The position numbers were made by a program, and so were the translations under genes. This document shows, piece by piece, positions 12,740 through 20,940 of a DNA stretch of 45,266 nt; the stretch's first letter is position 1, and each line of letters begins with the position of its first letter. This DNA is from Nocardia testacea NBRC 100365 (GTDB taxonomy: Bacteria; Actinomycetota; Actinomycetes; Mycobacteriales; Mycobacteriaceae), in assembly GCF_000308775.1 (NCBI RefSeq), contig NZ_BAGJ01000259.1, positions 1 to 45,266 of the forward strand, given 5' to 3'. The notes under the pieces were generated by a model, which did no database searches, was not told where the DNA came from, and saw only the letters and a program-made list of their open reading frames with translations.

Positions 12740-14178
12740 TGGACGACGAATTCGATGTCATCGTGATCGGTGGTGGCGGGGCCGGTCTGGCCGCGGCGGT
12801 CTCGGCCGCCGAGGACGGCGCCTCGGTGCTGCTGTTCGAATCGGAACGGGAGCTCGGCGGTTCCACCCAGCTGTCCGCGGGCCTGTTCACCGCGGCCGGC
12901 ACCAGTGTGCAGCGTGCGCTCGGTATCGAGGATTCGGCGGAGAAGTTCTTCCAGCACTACATGGATCTCAACCAGTGGGTGCTACGCCCGGGCCTGATCC
13001 ACACCTTCTGTGAGCAGGCCGCGCCGACCCTCGAATGGCTCATCGGCCTCGGGGTGGAGATTCCCGCCGTCGAGTCCGGGAATGCCCATCAGCCCGGACT
13101 GGCCCGGGCGGGTGTCGAGGACGTCTGGCGCGCGCATGTACCCAAGGACCAGGGCTACGGCCTGGTCCAGGTACTGGACCGGGCACGCCGGGCGCACGGC
13201 GTCGAGGTGGTGCTCGACACCCGGGTGGAAGACCTCCTGGTCGCCGACGGCCGGGTCACCGGGGTGGTGGCCGACGGTATCGAGGTGCGCGCCGCCGCGG
13301 TGGTCGTGGCCACCGGCGGATTCGCCCAGGACCCCGGTTTCGTGGACCGCTACTTCCCGGCGGCGCGTGCCGCGGGCGACGCGCTCTTCGTCGTCGCCGC
13401 GCCGGGCAGCCGGGGGGACCATCTGCGCTTCGGCGCCCGGGTCGACGCCGCCCTGACCGGGCACGAGTGGGGTCTGCTCATGCCGACCGTGTACTTCCAG
13501 CGACACCACCACTGGCAGTCCGGTTTCCCGCCGCCGTCGCGGCTGTATGTCAACCGGGACGGCCGGCGGTTCATGGACGAGGACGCGCCGTACGCGGTGT
13601 CGACCGGGATCCTCGACCAGCAGGGCGGCTCCGCCTGGATGATCTTCGACGAGAAGGCACGGGTGGGACTCCCGGCCGGTTACACCGATTGGACTCCCGA
13701 GCGCGTCGCCGAGGAGGCCGCGGCCGGGCGTACTGCCCGGGCCGACACCTGGGACGAACTCGCGGCGGCCATCGAGGTGCCGGCCGTGACGCTGAAGGCC
13801 AGTGTGGACCGGTGGAACGCCCAGTTGCCGGCCGGTGCCGACGACGATTTCCGCCGCCACGTCTCGCTGGCCGCCAAACACAGCGATACCCACCTCGAAC
13901 CGATCACCGAGGGACCGTTCTACGCGGCCGAGATCCTGCCCGCCGAACTCGTCTGCACCCATACGGGCCTCGAGATCACTACCGATACTGCCGTCCTCGA
14001 CGCCACCGGACGTCCCGTGCCGGGACTCTTCGCGGCGGGCGAGGCCGGAGGCGGGGTCCTCGGACTCCGCTATGTGGGCGGCGGCAACGCCGTCGCCAAC
14101 GCATTGACTATGGGGCGCATCGCCGGTCGCGCGGCCGCGGCCGAGTCGCACTCTCGCACGAAAGCACAAGGTAACTGA
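12739..14178 (+). CDS. FAD-dependent dehydrogenase, KstD/fumarate reductase flavoprotein family
   Basis: A 479-residue flavoprotein. The N-terminal Rossmann motif VIVIGGGGAGLAAA (about residues 6-19) is followed by Glu in LLFESE and by GGSTQLSAG, which are typical FAD contacts of the FrdA/3-ketosteroid-1-dehydrogenase family. The C-terminal FAD segment reads GLFAAGEAGGGVLGLRYVGGGNAVANAL. Family members insert or reduce C=C bonds next to carbonyls. The GTG start overlaps the previous stop by one base. In this operon it could desaturate a cyclic ketone made by the two SDRs, leading toward an aromatic ring. That role is an inference. A fumarate-reductase-like reduction is the alternative. Confidence 0.85.
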   Translation: MDDEFDVIVIGGGGAGLAAAVSAAEDGASVLLFESERELGGSTQLSAGLFTAAGTSVQRALGIEDSAEKFFQHYMDLNQWVLRPGLIHTFCEQAAPTLEWLIGLGVEIPAVESGNAHQPGLARAGVEDVWRAHVPKDQGYGLVQVLDRARRAHGVEVVLDTRVEDLLVADGRVTGVVADGIEVRAAAVVVATGGFAQDPGFVDRYFPAARAAGDALFVVAAPGSRGDHLRFGARVDAALTGHEWGLLMPTVYFQRHHHWQSGFPPPSRLYVNRDGRRFMDEDAPYAVSTGILDQQGGSAWMIFDEKARVGLPAGYTDWTPERVAEEAAAGRTARADTWDELAAAIEVPAVTLKASVDRWNAQLPAGADDDFRRHVSLAAKHSDTHLEPITEGPFYAAEILPAELVCTHTGLEITTDTAVLDATGRPVPGLFAAGEAGGGVLGLRYVGGGNAVANALTMGRIAGRAAAAESHSRTKAQGN

Positions 14179-14179
14179 C

Positions 14180-15514
14180 ATGTTGGGAAACGAGCTGATG
14201 CCCAAAGAAGCGCACCGCTCCGCGCCGGCCGCCGGTGGCTCCGAGGGCCAGTCGTCGGTGAAGGTGGTCCGCGCGGCCATCGTCGGTACCGTCGTCGAGT
14301 ACTACGACTTCGGTATCTACGGGTACATGGCGACCGTGGTCGCCACCCTGTTCTTCGTCTCGGAGAACGAGACGGCCGCGCTGCTGGGCACCTTCGCCGC
14401 GTTCGCGGTGGCGTTCTTCCTCCGGGTGCCCGGCGGGATCTTCTTCGGTCATATCGGTGACCGGTACGGCCGCAAGAGCGCGTTGTCGTGGACCATCCTG
14501 CTGATGGTGATCGCCACCGTGCTGATGGGGTTGATGCCGACCTACGTCACGCTGGGCGTCTGGGCCACGGCGGCTCTGGTGCTGGCCAGGTGCCTACAGG
14601 GCTTCGCCGCCGGCGGCGAACTCGGCGGTGCCAATGCCTTCGTCTCGGAATCGGCGCCGCGGCGCTGGCGTGCGACCCAGACCTCGATGGTCAACTCGGG
14701 TACCTATCTCGGGTCCCTCGTCGCTTCGCTGGTCGCGCTCGCCCTGACCTCGATCTTCTCCGAAGAGACGATCCTGTCGTGGGCGTGGCGCATTCCGTTC
14801 CTGCTCAGCGTGGTCATCGGTGTCGTCGGTATCTGGATCCGCAACCATATGGAGGACACCCCGCAGTTCGAGGAACTCGCCGAAAAGGGTGAGACGAAGA
14901 AACTGCCGGTGATGGAACTGCTGCGCACCTCGGGTGGTTCCGTGGTCAAGATCGTCTTCCTGGGCGCGCTCATCACCGGTGGTTACTACATCGCCTCGGT
15001 CTACGCGGCGACCTACCTGCAGACCGCGGGCGGTCATTCCTCGACGCTGGCGTTCCTGTCCACCTCGCTGGCGCTGGTGCTGGGCGTGATCACTCTGCCG
15101 ATCGCCGGGTACCTCGCCGACACCTACGGCCGCAAGCCGGTGCTGCTGTGGGGCAGCGTCGCCGCGGCGGTGCTCGGCGTGCCGATGTTCGTGCTGATGT
15201 CGGGGGCGGGCGCCTGGCAGGCGGTGGTCGGCCAGTCGGTCCTGTTCATCTGCGTTTCGGTGGTCAACGGCGCCTCGTATGTGACCTACGTGGAGATGCT
15301 GAAGGCCTCGGTCCGCTACAGCGGCCTGGCGCTGGGCAACAACATCACCAACATGCTGCTCGGCGGCACCGCACCGTTCATCGCGACCTGGCTCATCGAT
15401 GTGACCGGCAATTCGCTGGCGCCCGCGGGCTACTTCGTGTTCTGCGCGCTGCTCACGCTGGTCACGGTCTTCTTCGTCGAGGAGACCAAGGGCATCGAAC
15501 TACGGGTGGACTGA
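14180..15514 (+). CDS. MFS transporter, metabolite:H+ symporter (MHS) type
   Basis: A 444-residue inner-membrane protein with about 12 hydrophobic spans. The start KVVRAAIVGTVVEYYDFGIYG is characteristic of the MHS group (ShiA, ProP, KgtP relatives). The loop signatures GHIGDRYGRK and GYLADTYGRK occur at the expected places after spans 2 and 8. The family imports carboxylates, including shikimate, dicarboxylates and aromatic acids, with protons. It begins one base after the flavoprotein stop and ends the operon at a strong terminator. It is likely the uptake system for the substrate of the preceding enzymes, probably a small organic acid. Confidence 0.9.
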   Translation: MLGNELMPKEAHRSAPAAGGSEGQSSVKVVRAAIVGTVVEYYDFGIYGYMATVVATLFFVSENETAALLGTFAAFAVAFFLRVPGGIFFGHIGDRYGRKSALSWTILLMVIATVLMGLMPTYVTLGVWATAALVLARCLQGFAAGGELGGANAFVSESAPRRWRATQTSMVNSGTYLGSLVASLVALALTSIFSEETILSWAWRIPFLLSVVIGVVGIWIRNHMEDTPQFEELAEKGETKKLPVMELLRTSGGSVVKIVFLGALITGGYYIASVYAATYLQTAGGHSSTLAFLSTSLALVLGVITLPIAGYLADTYGRKPVLLWGSVAAAVLGVPMFVLMSGAGAWQAVVGQSVLFICVSVVNGASYVTYVEMLKASVRYSGLALGNNITNMLLGGTAPFIATWLIDVTGNSLAPAGYFVFCALLTLVTVFFVEETKGIELRVD

Positions 15515-15520
15515 TCGCGT

Positions 15521-15556
15521 CGCCGCCGCGGGCCGACTGCGGTCGGCCCGCGGCGG
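15521..15556 (+). terminator. Strong terminator hairpin after the MFS gene
   Basis: GCCGCCGCGGGCCGAC and GTCGGCCCGCGGCGGC form perfect 16-bp arms around TGCG, six bases after the transporter stop codon. It separates this operon from hmgA, leaving only 54 bp for a separate hmgA promoter. Confidence 0.88.
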
Positions 15557-15610
15557 CACGGTGAGCCCGCCTTTGTCTGATCCACATTCGTTCCCACGAG
15601 GAGGCAGGTC

Positions 15611-16807
15611 ATGGCGTACTACCGCCAACTCGGCAATGTTCCGCCGAAACGCCACACCCAGCACCGCGACGACAGCGGCCGGCTCTACTACGAGGAGTTG
15701 ATGGGGGAGGAGGGTTTCTCCTCGGATTCGTCGCTGCTGTACCACCGCGGCATCCCGTCGGCGATCTCCGGAGCCGATCTGTGGGAGGTCCCCGACCAGA
15801 CCACCACACCGAACCATCCGCTCAAACCCCGGCACCTGAAATTGCACGCCCTGTTCCCGGCCGGTACCTGGGCGCAGACCGATGTGGTAACCGGACGGCG
15901 GTTGCTGCTCGGCAACTCCGATGTGCGGATCTCCTATGTGGTCGCGGCGAAGGAGTCGCCGCTGTACCGCAACGCCCTCGGCGACGAGATCGTCTATGTC
16001 GAATCCGGTGCGGCGCGGGTGGAAACGGTGTTCGGCGCCCTCGACGCCCGGCCGGGCGATTATGTCATGCTCCCGACCTCCACCACGCACCGCTGGATTC
16101 CGCGGGGAGAGGAACCGCTGCGGGCCTACGCGATCGAGTCGAGCAGCCATATCGTGCCGCCCAAGCGGTACCTCTCGCGGTTCGGGCAGCTGCTGGAGAA
16201 CGCGCCCTACTGTGAGCGCGACCTGCACGGCCCCCGCGAGGTGCTGCTCGCCGAAGGCACCGATGTGGAAGTACTCGTCAAACATCGCACCTCCCGCGGC
16301 ATCGTCGGCACCCGCATGGTGTACCCGCGGCACCCCTTCGATGTGGTCGGCTGGGACGGCTGCCTGTACCCGTACACGTTCAATATCGACGATTTCGAGC
16401 CGATCACCGGCCGGGTCCATCAGCCGCCGCCGGTGCACCAGGCGTTCGAGGGCGCCGGGTTCGTGGTGTGCAATTTCGTCCCGCGCAAGGTCGACTACCA
16501 CCCGCTGGCCGTCCCGGTGCCGTACTACCACTCCAATGTCGATTCCGACGAGGTCATGTTCTACTGCGGCGGGAACTACGAGGCGCGCAAGGGTTCCGGT
16601 ATCGGCCTCGGGTCGGTGTCGGTGCATCCCGGTGGGCACGCGCACGGGCCGCAGCCCGGCGGTATGGAACGTTCGCTGGGCCTGGAATCCGTCGAGGAGA
16701 CCGCGGTCATGGTGGACACCTTCGCCCCATTGGAACTGGGTGAGGGCGCGCTCGCGTGCGAAGACCCGGAGTACGCCTGGTCGTGGCTGGGGGAGGCGAG
16801 CGCGTGA
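15611..16807 (+). CDS. hmgA: Homogentisate 1,2-dioxygenase
   Basis: A 398-residue non-haem Fe(II) ring-cleaving dioxygenase converting homogentisate to maleylacetoacetate in tyrosine/phenylalanine catabolism. The length fits the shorter actinobacterial form. The conserved iron-site region is present: YYHSNVDSDEVMF (His, then Glu six residues later) and the downstream His of GHAHGPQPG. The N-terminal pattern MAYYRQLGNVPPKRHTQHR is typical of actinobacterial HmgA. A strong site (GAGGAGG) precedes the ATG. The GTGA overlap couples it to the next gene, giving one run through fumarylacetoacetase and the CoA-transferase. Confidence 0.95.
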   Translation: MAYYRQLGNVPPKRHTQHRDDSGRLYYEELMGEEGFSSDSSLLYHRGIPSAISGADLWEVPDQTTTPNHPLKPRHLKLHALFPAGTWAQTDVVTGRRLLLGNSDVRISYVVAAKESPLYRNALGDEIVYVESGAARVETVFGALDARPGDYVMLPTSTTHRWIPRGEEPLRAYAIESSSHIVPPKRYLSRFGQLLENAPYCERDLHGPREVLLAEGTDVEVLVKHRTSRGIVGTRMVYPRHPFDVVGWDGCLYPYTFNIDDFEPITGRVHQPPPVHQAFEGAGFVVCNFVPRKVDYHPLAVPVPYYHSNVDSDEVMFYCGGNYEARKGSGIGLGSVSVHPGGHAHGPQPGGMERSLGLESVEETAVMVDTFAPLELGEGALACEDPEYAWSWLGEASA

Positions 16808-17667
16808 TTCCCGCTCTCCTGCGCGGCCTGTGCGACGACGCGGCACTTTTCCCACCCGGCAACGCGCCGCTGCCCGACGCGCTGGCCGCGCATACGCGCT
16901 ATCGGGACAGCGCTTTCGCCGCGCTCGTCGGCCCGCTGATCTTCCCTGTCCCGCGTCTGGTCGAACTGGCGCAGCGGGCACCCGGCCCGTTGACCGCGGT
17001 GTTCACCGCTCCGGAGGGACCGGGCAGCGTGGCTCCGGCGCTGGAGCGGGCCGCCGCGATCGACGGGCTGACCGTGACGGGACTGGAGATCGCCGCCCCT
17101 GCGCAGTCGTGCGCGCCGGAATTCTTCGCGGCGCTCGAATCGATCGCCGGCCCGACCGTGGGCCTCGAGGTGTTCGTCGAGGTGCCGCGGGACGAGCGGC
17201 GCCCGGCCTTCCTGGAGCGGCTCGCCGGCTCGCCCTACGCGGCGAAGTTCCGCACCGGCGGCATCGTGGCCGCGGCGTATCCGGACGAGCGGGAACTCGC
17301 GGCGGCGATACGGTCGGCCGTTGCCGCCGGGATCCCGTTCAAGGCGACCGCCGGACTGCACCACGCCGTCCGCAACACCGACCCCACCACCGGGTTCGAA
17401 CAGCACGGCTTCCTCAATCTGCTGCTGGCGACCCACCTGGCTCTGGCCGGCGCCGACACCGGCGCGCTCGAGGCGGTGCTGGCGAACCGGAACGGCGCCG
17501 CGGTCGCCGCCGAACTGGCCGCGCTGTCGGAAGCCGAGGAGAAAGCCGTGCGGGCCGCGTTCCGCTCGTTCGGAACCTGCAGTATCGGCGACCCTCTCAC
17601 CGAACTGGTGGATCTGAACCTGCTCCCGGCCGCCCTGCGGCCCGTCTCCGAAAGCTCAGCGTCATGA
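16804..17667 (+). CDS. Conserved protein of unknown function in the homogentisate operon
   Basis: I do not recognise the family. The protein has 287 residues, is soluble and has no signal peptide. It opens with LLRGLCDDAALFPPGNAPL and contains KFRTGGIVAAAYP and IPFKATAGLHHAVR (strand-loop patterns reminiscent of a beta/alpha barrel), the segment EQHGFLNLLLA, and ends near FRSFGTCSIGDPLTELVDLNLLP. The GTG start at 16804 lies inside the hmgA stop (GTGA), and its own stop overlaps fahA (ATGA), so it is tightly coupled between the enzymes that make maleylacetoacetate and cleave fumarylacetoacetate. Maleylacetoacetate isomerase is otherwise missing. Longer upstream starts (16756) would run inside hmgA and are not needed. 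Confidence 0.8.
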   Translation: MIPALLRGLCDDAALFPPGNAPLPDALAAHTRYRDSAFAALVGPLIFPVPRLVELAQRAPGPLTAVFTAPEGPGSVAPALERAAAIDGLTVTGLEIAAPAQSCAPEFFAALESIAGPTVGLEVFVEVPRDERRPAFLERLAGSPYAAKFRTGGIVAAAYPDERELAAAIRSAVAAGIPFKATAGLHHAVRNTDPTTGFEQHGFLNLLLATHLALAGADTGALEAVLANRNGAAVAAELAALSEAEEKAVRAAFRSFGTCSIGDPLTELVDLNLLPAALRPVSESSAS

Positions 17668-18848
17668 CCGTCATCGATATCCCCGCCGATTCCCCGTTCG
17701 GGATCGACAATCTGCCCTACGGCGTCTTCTCCACCCCAGGCACCGCGCCGCGCGTCGGTGTCCGGGTCGCGGACCAGGTCGTCGATCTGGCCGTCGCGCT
17801 GGGCGACGAGGTGTTCGCGCGCCCGTCGCTCAACGATTTCATGGCGCGCGGCCCGCGGCAGTGGGCAGCCGTCCGTACCCGGATCACCGAACTTGTCCGG
17901 GGTGCTGTGCCCGCGGACGCCGTGTTCGACCTCGCCGATGCGACGATGCATCTGCCCATCGAGGTCGCCGACTACGTGGATTTCTACGCCTCCGAACAGC
18001 ACGCGACCAATCTGGGCAAGCTTTTCCGGCCCGATTCGGCGCCCCTGATGCCGAACTGGAAACACCTTCCGGTCGGTTACCACGGCCGGTCCAGCACCGT
18101 GCTCGTCTCCGGCACCGATATCGTCCGCCCCTGCGGGCAGCGCAAATCACCCGCCGAGGAGGTCCCGAGCTACGGCCCGTCCCGGCGACTCGACATCGAG
18201 GCCGAACTGGGTTTCGTCGTCGGTGTGCCGTCCGAGCCGGGCAGCGTGATCACGCCCGACGAATTCGCCGAGCACGTCTTCGGCGCCGTGGTGGTCAACG
18301 ATTGGTCCGCCCGCGATATCCAGGCCTGGGAGTACGTGCCGCTCGGCCCGTTCCTCGGGAAGAGTTTCGCGACCTCCATCTCGCCGTGGGTGGTGCCGCT
18401 GGCCGCCCTGGAAGCGGCCCGGATCGACACGCCGGTCCAGGATCCCGAACCGCTGCCGTACCTGCGCGGTGAGCAGAAATGGGGCCTGGACGTCGATCTC
18501 ACCGTCGAATGGAACGGGCAACTGGTCTCCCGGCCGCCCTATGCCCGGATGTACTGGTCGCCTGCGCAGATGCTCGCCCACACCACGATCAACGGGGCCG
18601 CGGCCCGCACGGGCGACCTGTTCGCCTCCGGCACCATCTCCGGGGACGAGAAGGACCAGCGCGGCGCGTTCATCGAACTCACCTGGGGTGGGGCCGAACC
18701 GGTCGAGGTCAACGGACAGACCCGGACCTTCCTCGAGGACGGTGACGAGATCGCCATCGCGGCCACCGCACCCGGGCCCGGAGGGGCCCGGATCGGTTTC
18801 GGTGAGGTGCGCGCCCGGATCCTGCCCGCCACGCAGGCCCACCGATGA
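17664..18848 (+). CDS. fahA: Fumarylacetoacetase
   Basis: A 394-residue FAH-family hydrolase splitting fumarylacetoacetate into fumarate and acetoacetate. The N-terminal domain starts SPFGIDNLPYGVFSTPG. The catalytic domain contains VDFYASEQHATNLG, LPVGYHGRSSTV, EAELGFVVG (metal-binding acidic residues), VVNDWSARDIQAWEYVPLGPFLGKSF and SGTISGDEKDQRGAFIEL, all landmarks of true fumarylacetoacetases. The ATG overlaps the previous stop as ATGA, and the end overlaps the CoA-transferase A gene. The longer open frame upstream is a shadow of hmgA and is not used. Confidence 0.95.
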   Translation: MTVIDIPADSPFGIDNLPYGVFSTPGTAPRVGVRVADQVVDLAVALGDEVFARPSLNDFMARGPRQWAAVRTRITELVRGAVPADAVFDLADATMHLPIEVADYVDFYASEQHATNLGKLFRPDSAPLMPNWKHLPVGYHGRSSTVLVSGTDIVRPCGQRKSPAEEVPSYGPSRRLDIEAELGFVVGVPSEPGSVITPDEFAEHVFGAVVVNDWSARDIQAWEYVPLGPFLGKSFATSISPWVVPLAALEAARIDTPVQDPEPLPYLRGEQKWGLDVDLTVEWNGQLVSRPPYARMYWSPAQMLAHTTINGAAARTGDLFASGTISGDEKDQRGAFIELTWGGAEPVEVNGQTRTFLEDGDEIAIAATAPGPGGARIGFGEVRARILPATQAHR

Positions 18849-19603
18849 GCGCGAAGGTGGCGGCGTCGGCCGCCGCGGCCGTCGCCGATATCGGCAGTGG
18901 GGCGACGCTGGCGGTCGGCGGATTCGGCCTCTGCGGTATCCCGGACGCGTTGATCGCGGCGATCGCGGCGGGACCGGCGACCGGTTTCGAGGTCTACTCG
19001 AACAACTGCGGGGTCGACGACTACGGACTCGGCATCCTGCTCTCCGCCGGACGGATCGCGCGGGTCACGGCGTCCTATGTGGGCGAGAACAAAGAGTTCG
19101 CCCGCCAGTACCTCGCCGGGGAACTCGAGGTGGAACTGACACCGCAGGGCACGCTGGCCGAACGCCTGCGGGCCGGCGGCGCGGGTATCCCCGCCTTCTA
19201 CACCCCGGCCGGGGTGGGGACGCCGATCAGCGAGGGCGGTCTGCCCTGGCGTTACCGGGCCGACGGCTCGGTGGCGGTGGCTTCCCCGCCCAAGGAGGTG
19301 CGGGAATTCCACGGTAGGCGCTATGTCCTGGAAGAAGGGATCCTCGCCGATTTCGCGCTTGTGCACGCCGTCGCCGGTGATACCGAGGGCAATCTCGTCT
19401 TCGACAAGACCGCGATGAATTTCAATCCGCTCGCCGCCATGGCCGGGAAGGTGACCATCGCCCAGGTGGAACGACTCGTCGAGCCCGGTGAACTGGACCC
19501 TTCGCAGATCCATCTGCCCGGCGTCTTCGTTCAGCGCATCGTCTGTACCGGGCCGCAGGACAAACGGATCGAGAAGCGCACAGTCCGGGAGGTATCGGTA
19601 TGA
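18845..19603 (+). CDS. scoA: 3-oxoacid CoA-transferase subunit A
   Basis: A 252-residue family I CoA-transferase alpha subunit, with the glycine-rich N-terminal segment (GATLAVGGFGLCGIPDALI, about 20-38), NNCGVDDYGLG, and AFYTPAGVGTPISEGG, all expected for ScoA-like proteins. Together with the B subunit it would transfer CoA, probably from succinyl-CoA, to the acetoacetate released by fumarylacetoacetase. That completes homogentisate breakdown to acetoacetyl-CoA. It overlaps fahA and the B subunit by four bases each (ATGA). A 3-oxoadipate CoA-transferase role is the alternative; the context argues against it. Confidence 0.9.
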   Translation: MSAKVAASAAAAVADIGSGATLAVGGFGLCGIPDALIAAIAAGPATGFEVYSNNCGVDDYGLGILLSAGRIARVTASYVGENKEFARQYLAGELEVELTPQGTLAERLRAGGAGIPAFYTPAGVGTPISEGGLPWRYRADGSVAVASPPKEVREFHGRRYVLEEGILADFALVHAVAGDTEGNLVFDKTAMNFNPLAAMAGKVTIAQVERLVEPGELDPSQIHLPGVFVQRIVCTGPQDKRIEKRTVREVSV

Positions 19604-20262
19604 GTTGGACCCGGCAGCAGATGGCGCGACGGGCCGCCGCCGAAATGCGCCCCGGTGAATACGTGAACCTGGGCATCGGCCTGCCGACGCTGATCCCGAA
19701 CTACCTCCCGCCGGAGGTGAAGGTCGTCCTGCACTCGGAGAACGGCATCCTGGGCACGGGACCCTATCCCACCGCGGACGCGGTCGATCCCGACCTGATC
19801 AACGCGGGCAAGGAAACCGTGACGGTGAATGCCGGGGCGGCGTTCTTCGATTCGGCGCTGTCGTTCGGCATGATCCGCGGTGGGCACATCGATACCGCCG
19901 TCCTCGGCGGTATGCAGGTCTCGCGCACCGGTGATCTCGCGAACTGGATGGTGCCGGGCAAGATGGTCAAGGGCATGGGCGGTGCCATGGACCTGGTGCA
20001 CGGTGCCCGCCGCGTCCTCGTCGTCATGGAACACACAGATCGCGCCGGCGGCGCCAAGATCGTCGAGCAGTGCACGCTGCCGCTGACAGGGCAGGGCGTG
20101 GTGCAGCGGATCATCACCGATCTCGCCGTCATCGATATCGACGACGGCGGGCCGGTACTGCGCGAACTCGCCCCGCAGGTGGAGGTGGAGCAGGTGCGGG
20201 CGGCGACCGGCACCGAGCTGGCTGTGGATCTTCTCGGCGCCGGCACCGGTGACACGCGGTAG
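19600..20262 (+). CDS. scoB: 3-oxoacid CoA-transferase subunit B
   Basis: A 220-residue beta subunit. The catalytic glutamate is in LHSENGILGTGP (about residues 45-56), which carries the CoA thioester in family I enzymes. VNLGIGLPTLIPNYLP near the start and GGAMDLVHGARRVLVVMEH later are conserved in ScoB. It pairs with the overlapping A subunit. It is the last gene of the homogentisate operon. A weak hairpin (CCCGG/CCGGG, 20272-20285) lies just after the stop. Confidence 0.9.
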   Translation: MSWTRQQMARRAAAEMRPGEYVNLGIGLPTLIPNYLPPEVKVVLHSENGILGTGPYPTADAVDPDLINAGKETVTVNAGAAFFDSALSFGMIRGGHIDTAVLGGMQVSRTGDLANWMVPGKMVKGMGGAMDLVHGARRVLVVMEHTDRAGGAKIVEQCTLPLTGQGVVQRIITDLAVIDIDDGGPVLRELAPQVEVEQVRAATGTELAVDLLGAGTGDTR

Positions 20263-20571
20263 GGTCTCCGGCCCGGTTCACCGGGGCGGGCGGCATCGGC
20301 GGAACTGCCTGTTCGAGCACTCGAGGGGCCCCCGTCCGTTCGATCCGGCGACGCGGTAGCGCGGCGAGGAGCGGGGGCGTCGCGGAGTTTCGCCGGCTAT
20401 GTGCCGCGCGGAACCGGCGCGCCCGGTGGATCGCGTACTCGAGCACTCCGGTTCGCTTCGGACGGTGGTGATCCACATCGCGTGCGTGCGACGATCGGGC
20501 CGGCCGCGGGGTGACTTCGCAGCGTGTGGCGGGAGTAACATCCAGTTATCCCTCGACGAGTCGAGAGCATG
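20263..20571. other. Intergenic region before the hydrogenase locus
   Basis: No gene is supported. It holds the weak hairpin at 20272-20285 and, near hypA, a 14-bp palindrome CTCGAC-GA-GTCGAG (20552-20565) that overlaps the purine-rich stretch before the start codon. A loose -35/-10 pair (GTGACT at 20511, TAACAT at 20536, 19-bp spacer) could be the hypA promoter. This is tentative. Confidence 0.5.
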
Positions 20572-20940
20572 ATGCACGAACTCGCGATTGCGCAGAGTGT
20601 TGTCGACGCCGTGTGCGACCACGCGGCGGGGCGTGCGGTGTATCGCGTGACCGTCGATGTGGGTGTGCTGACCGCCGTGGTACCCGATGCGCTGCGATTC
20701 GCTTTCGATATCGCCGCCGAGGGCACCGTCGCGGACGGCGCGAGTCTGGATATCCGGTGCGTACCGGGTGCGGCGCACTGCCGTGCCTGCGGTGCGGACT
20801 TCACCGTCACCGAACTGCTCCTGTTGTGCCCGTGTGGAAGCGCGGATGTGGCGATAGGGGCTGGCCGGGAGCTGCGGATCCGCTCGATGGAAGTGAGCCG
20901 AGAATGTGCGCAACCTGCGGATGTGGAAACGACACGGTAG
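20572..20940 (+). CDS. hypA: Hydrogenase nickel metallochaperone HypA
   Basis: A 122-residue HypA delivering nickel to the hydrogenase large subunit with HypB. MHELAIAQSVVDAV at the N-terminus supplies the nickel ligand His2. This is why the second of two tandem ATGs (20569 and 20572) is chosen. The zinc site has CRAC (CxxC) and then CPCGS, one residue shorter than the classical CPxC. It is the first gene of the hydrogenase locus and overlaps hypB by 37 bases in another frame. Confidence 0.92.
   Translation: MHELAIAQSVVDAVCDHAAGRAVYRVTVDVGVLTAVVPDALRFAFDIAAEGTVADGASLDIRCVPGAAHCRACGADFTVTELLLLCPCGSADVAIGAGRELRIRSMEVSRECAQPADVETTR

Noticed and set aside
15921..17663. Long open frame leading in frame into fumarylacetoacetase
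   Set aside because: It runs across hmgA and the next gene in another frame and is Arg/Ser/Pro-rich; the true fahA start is the overlapping ATG at 17664.
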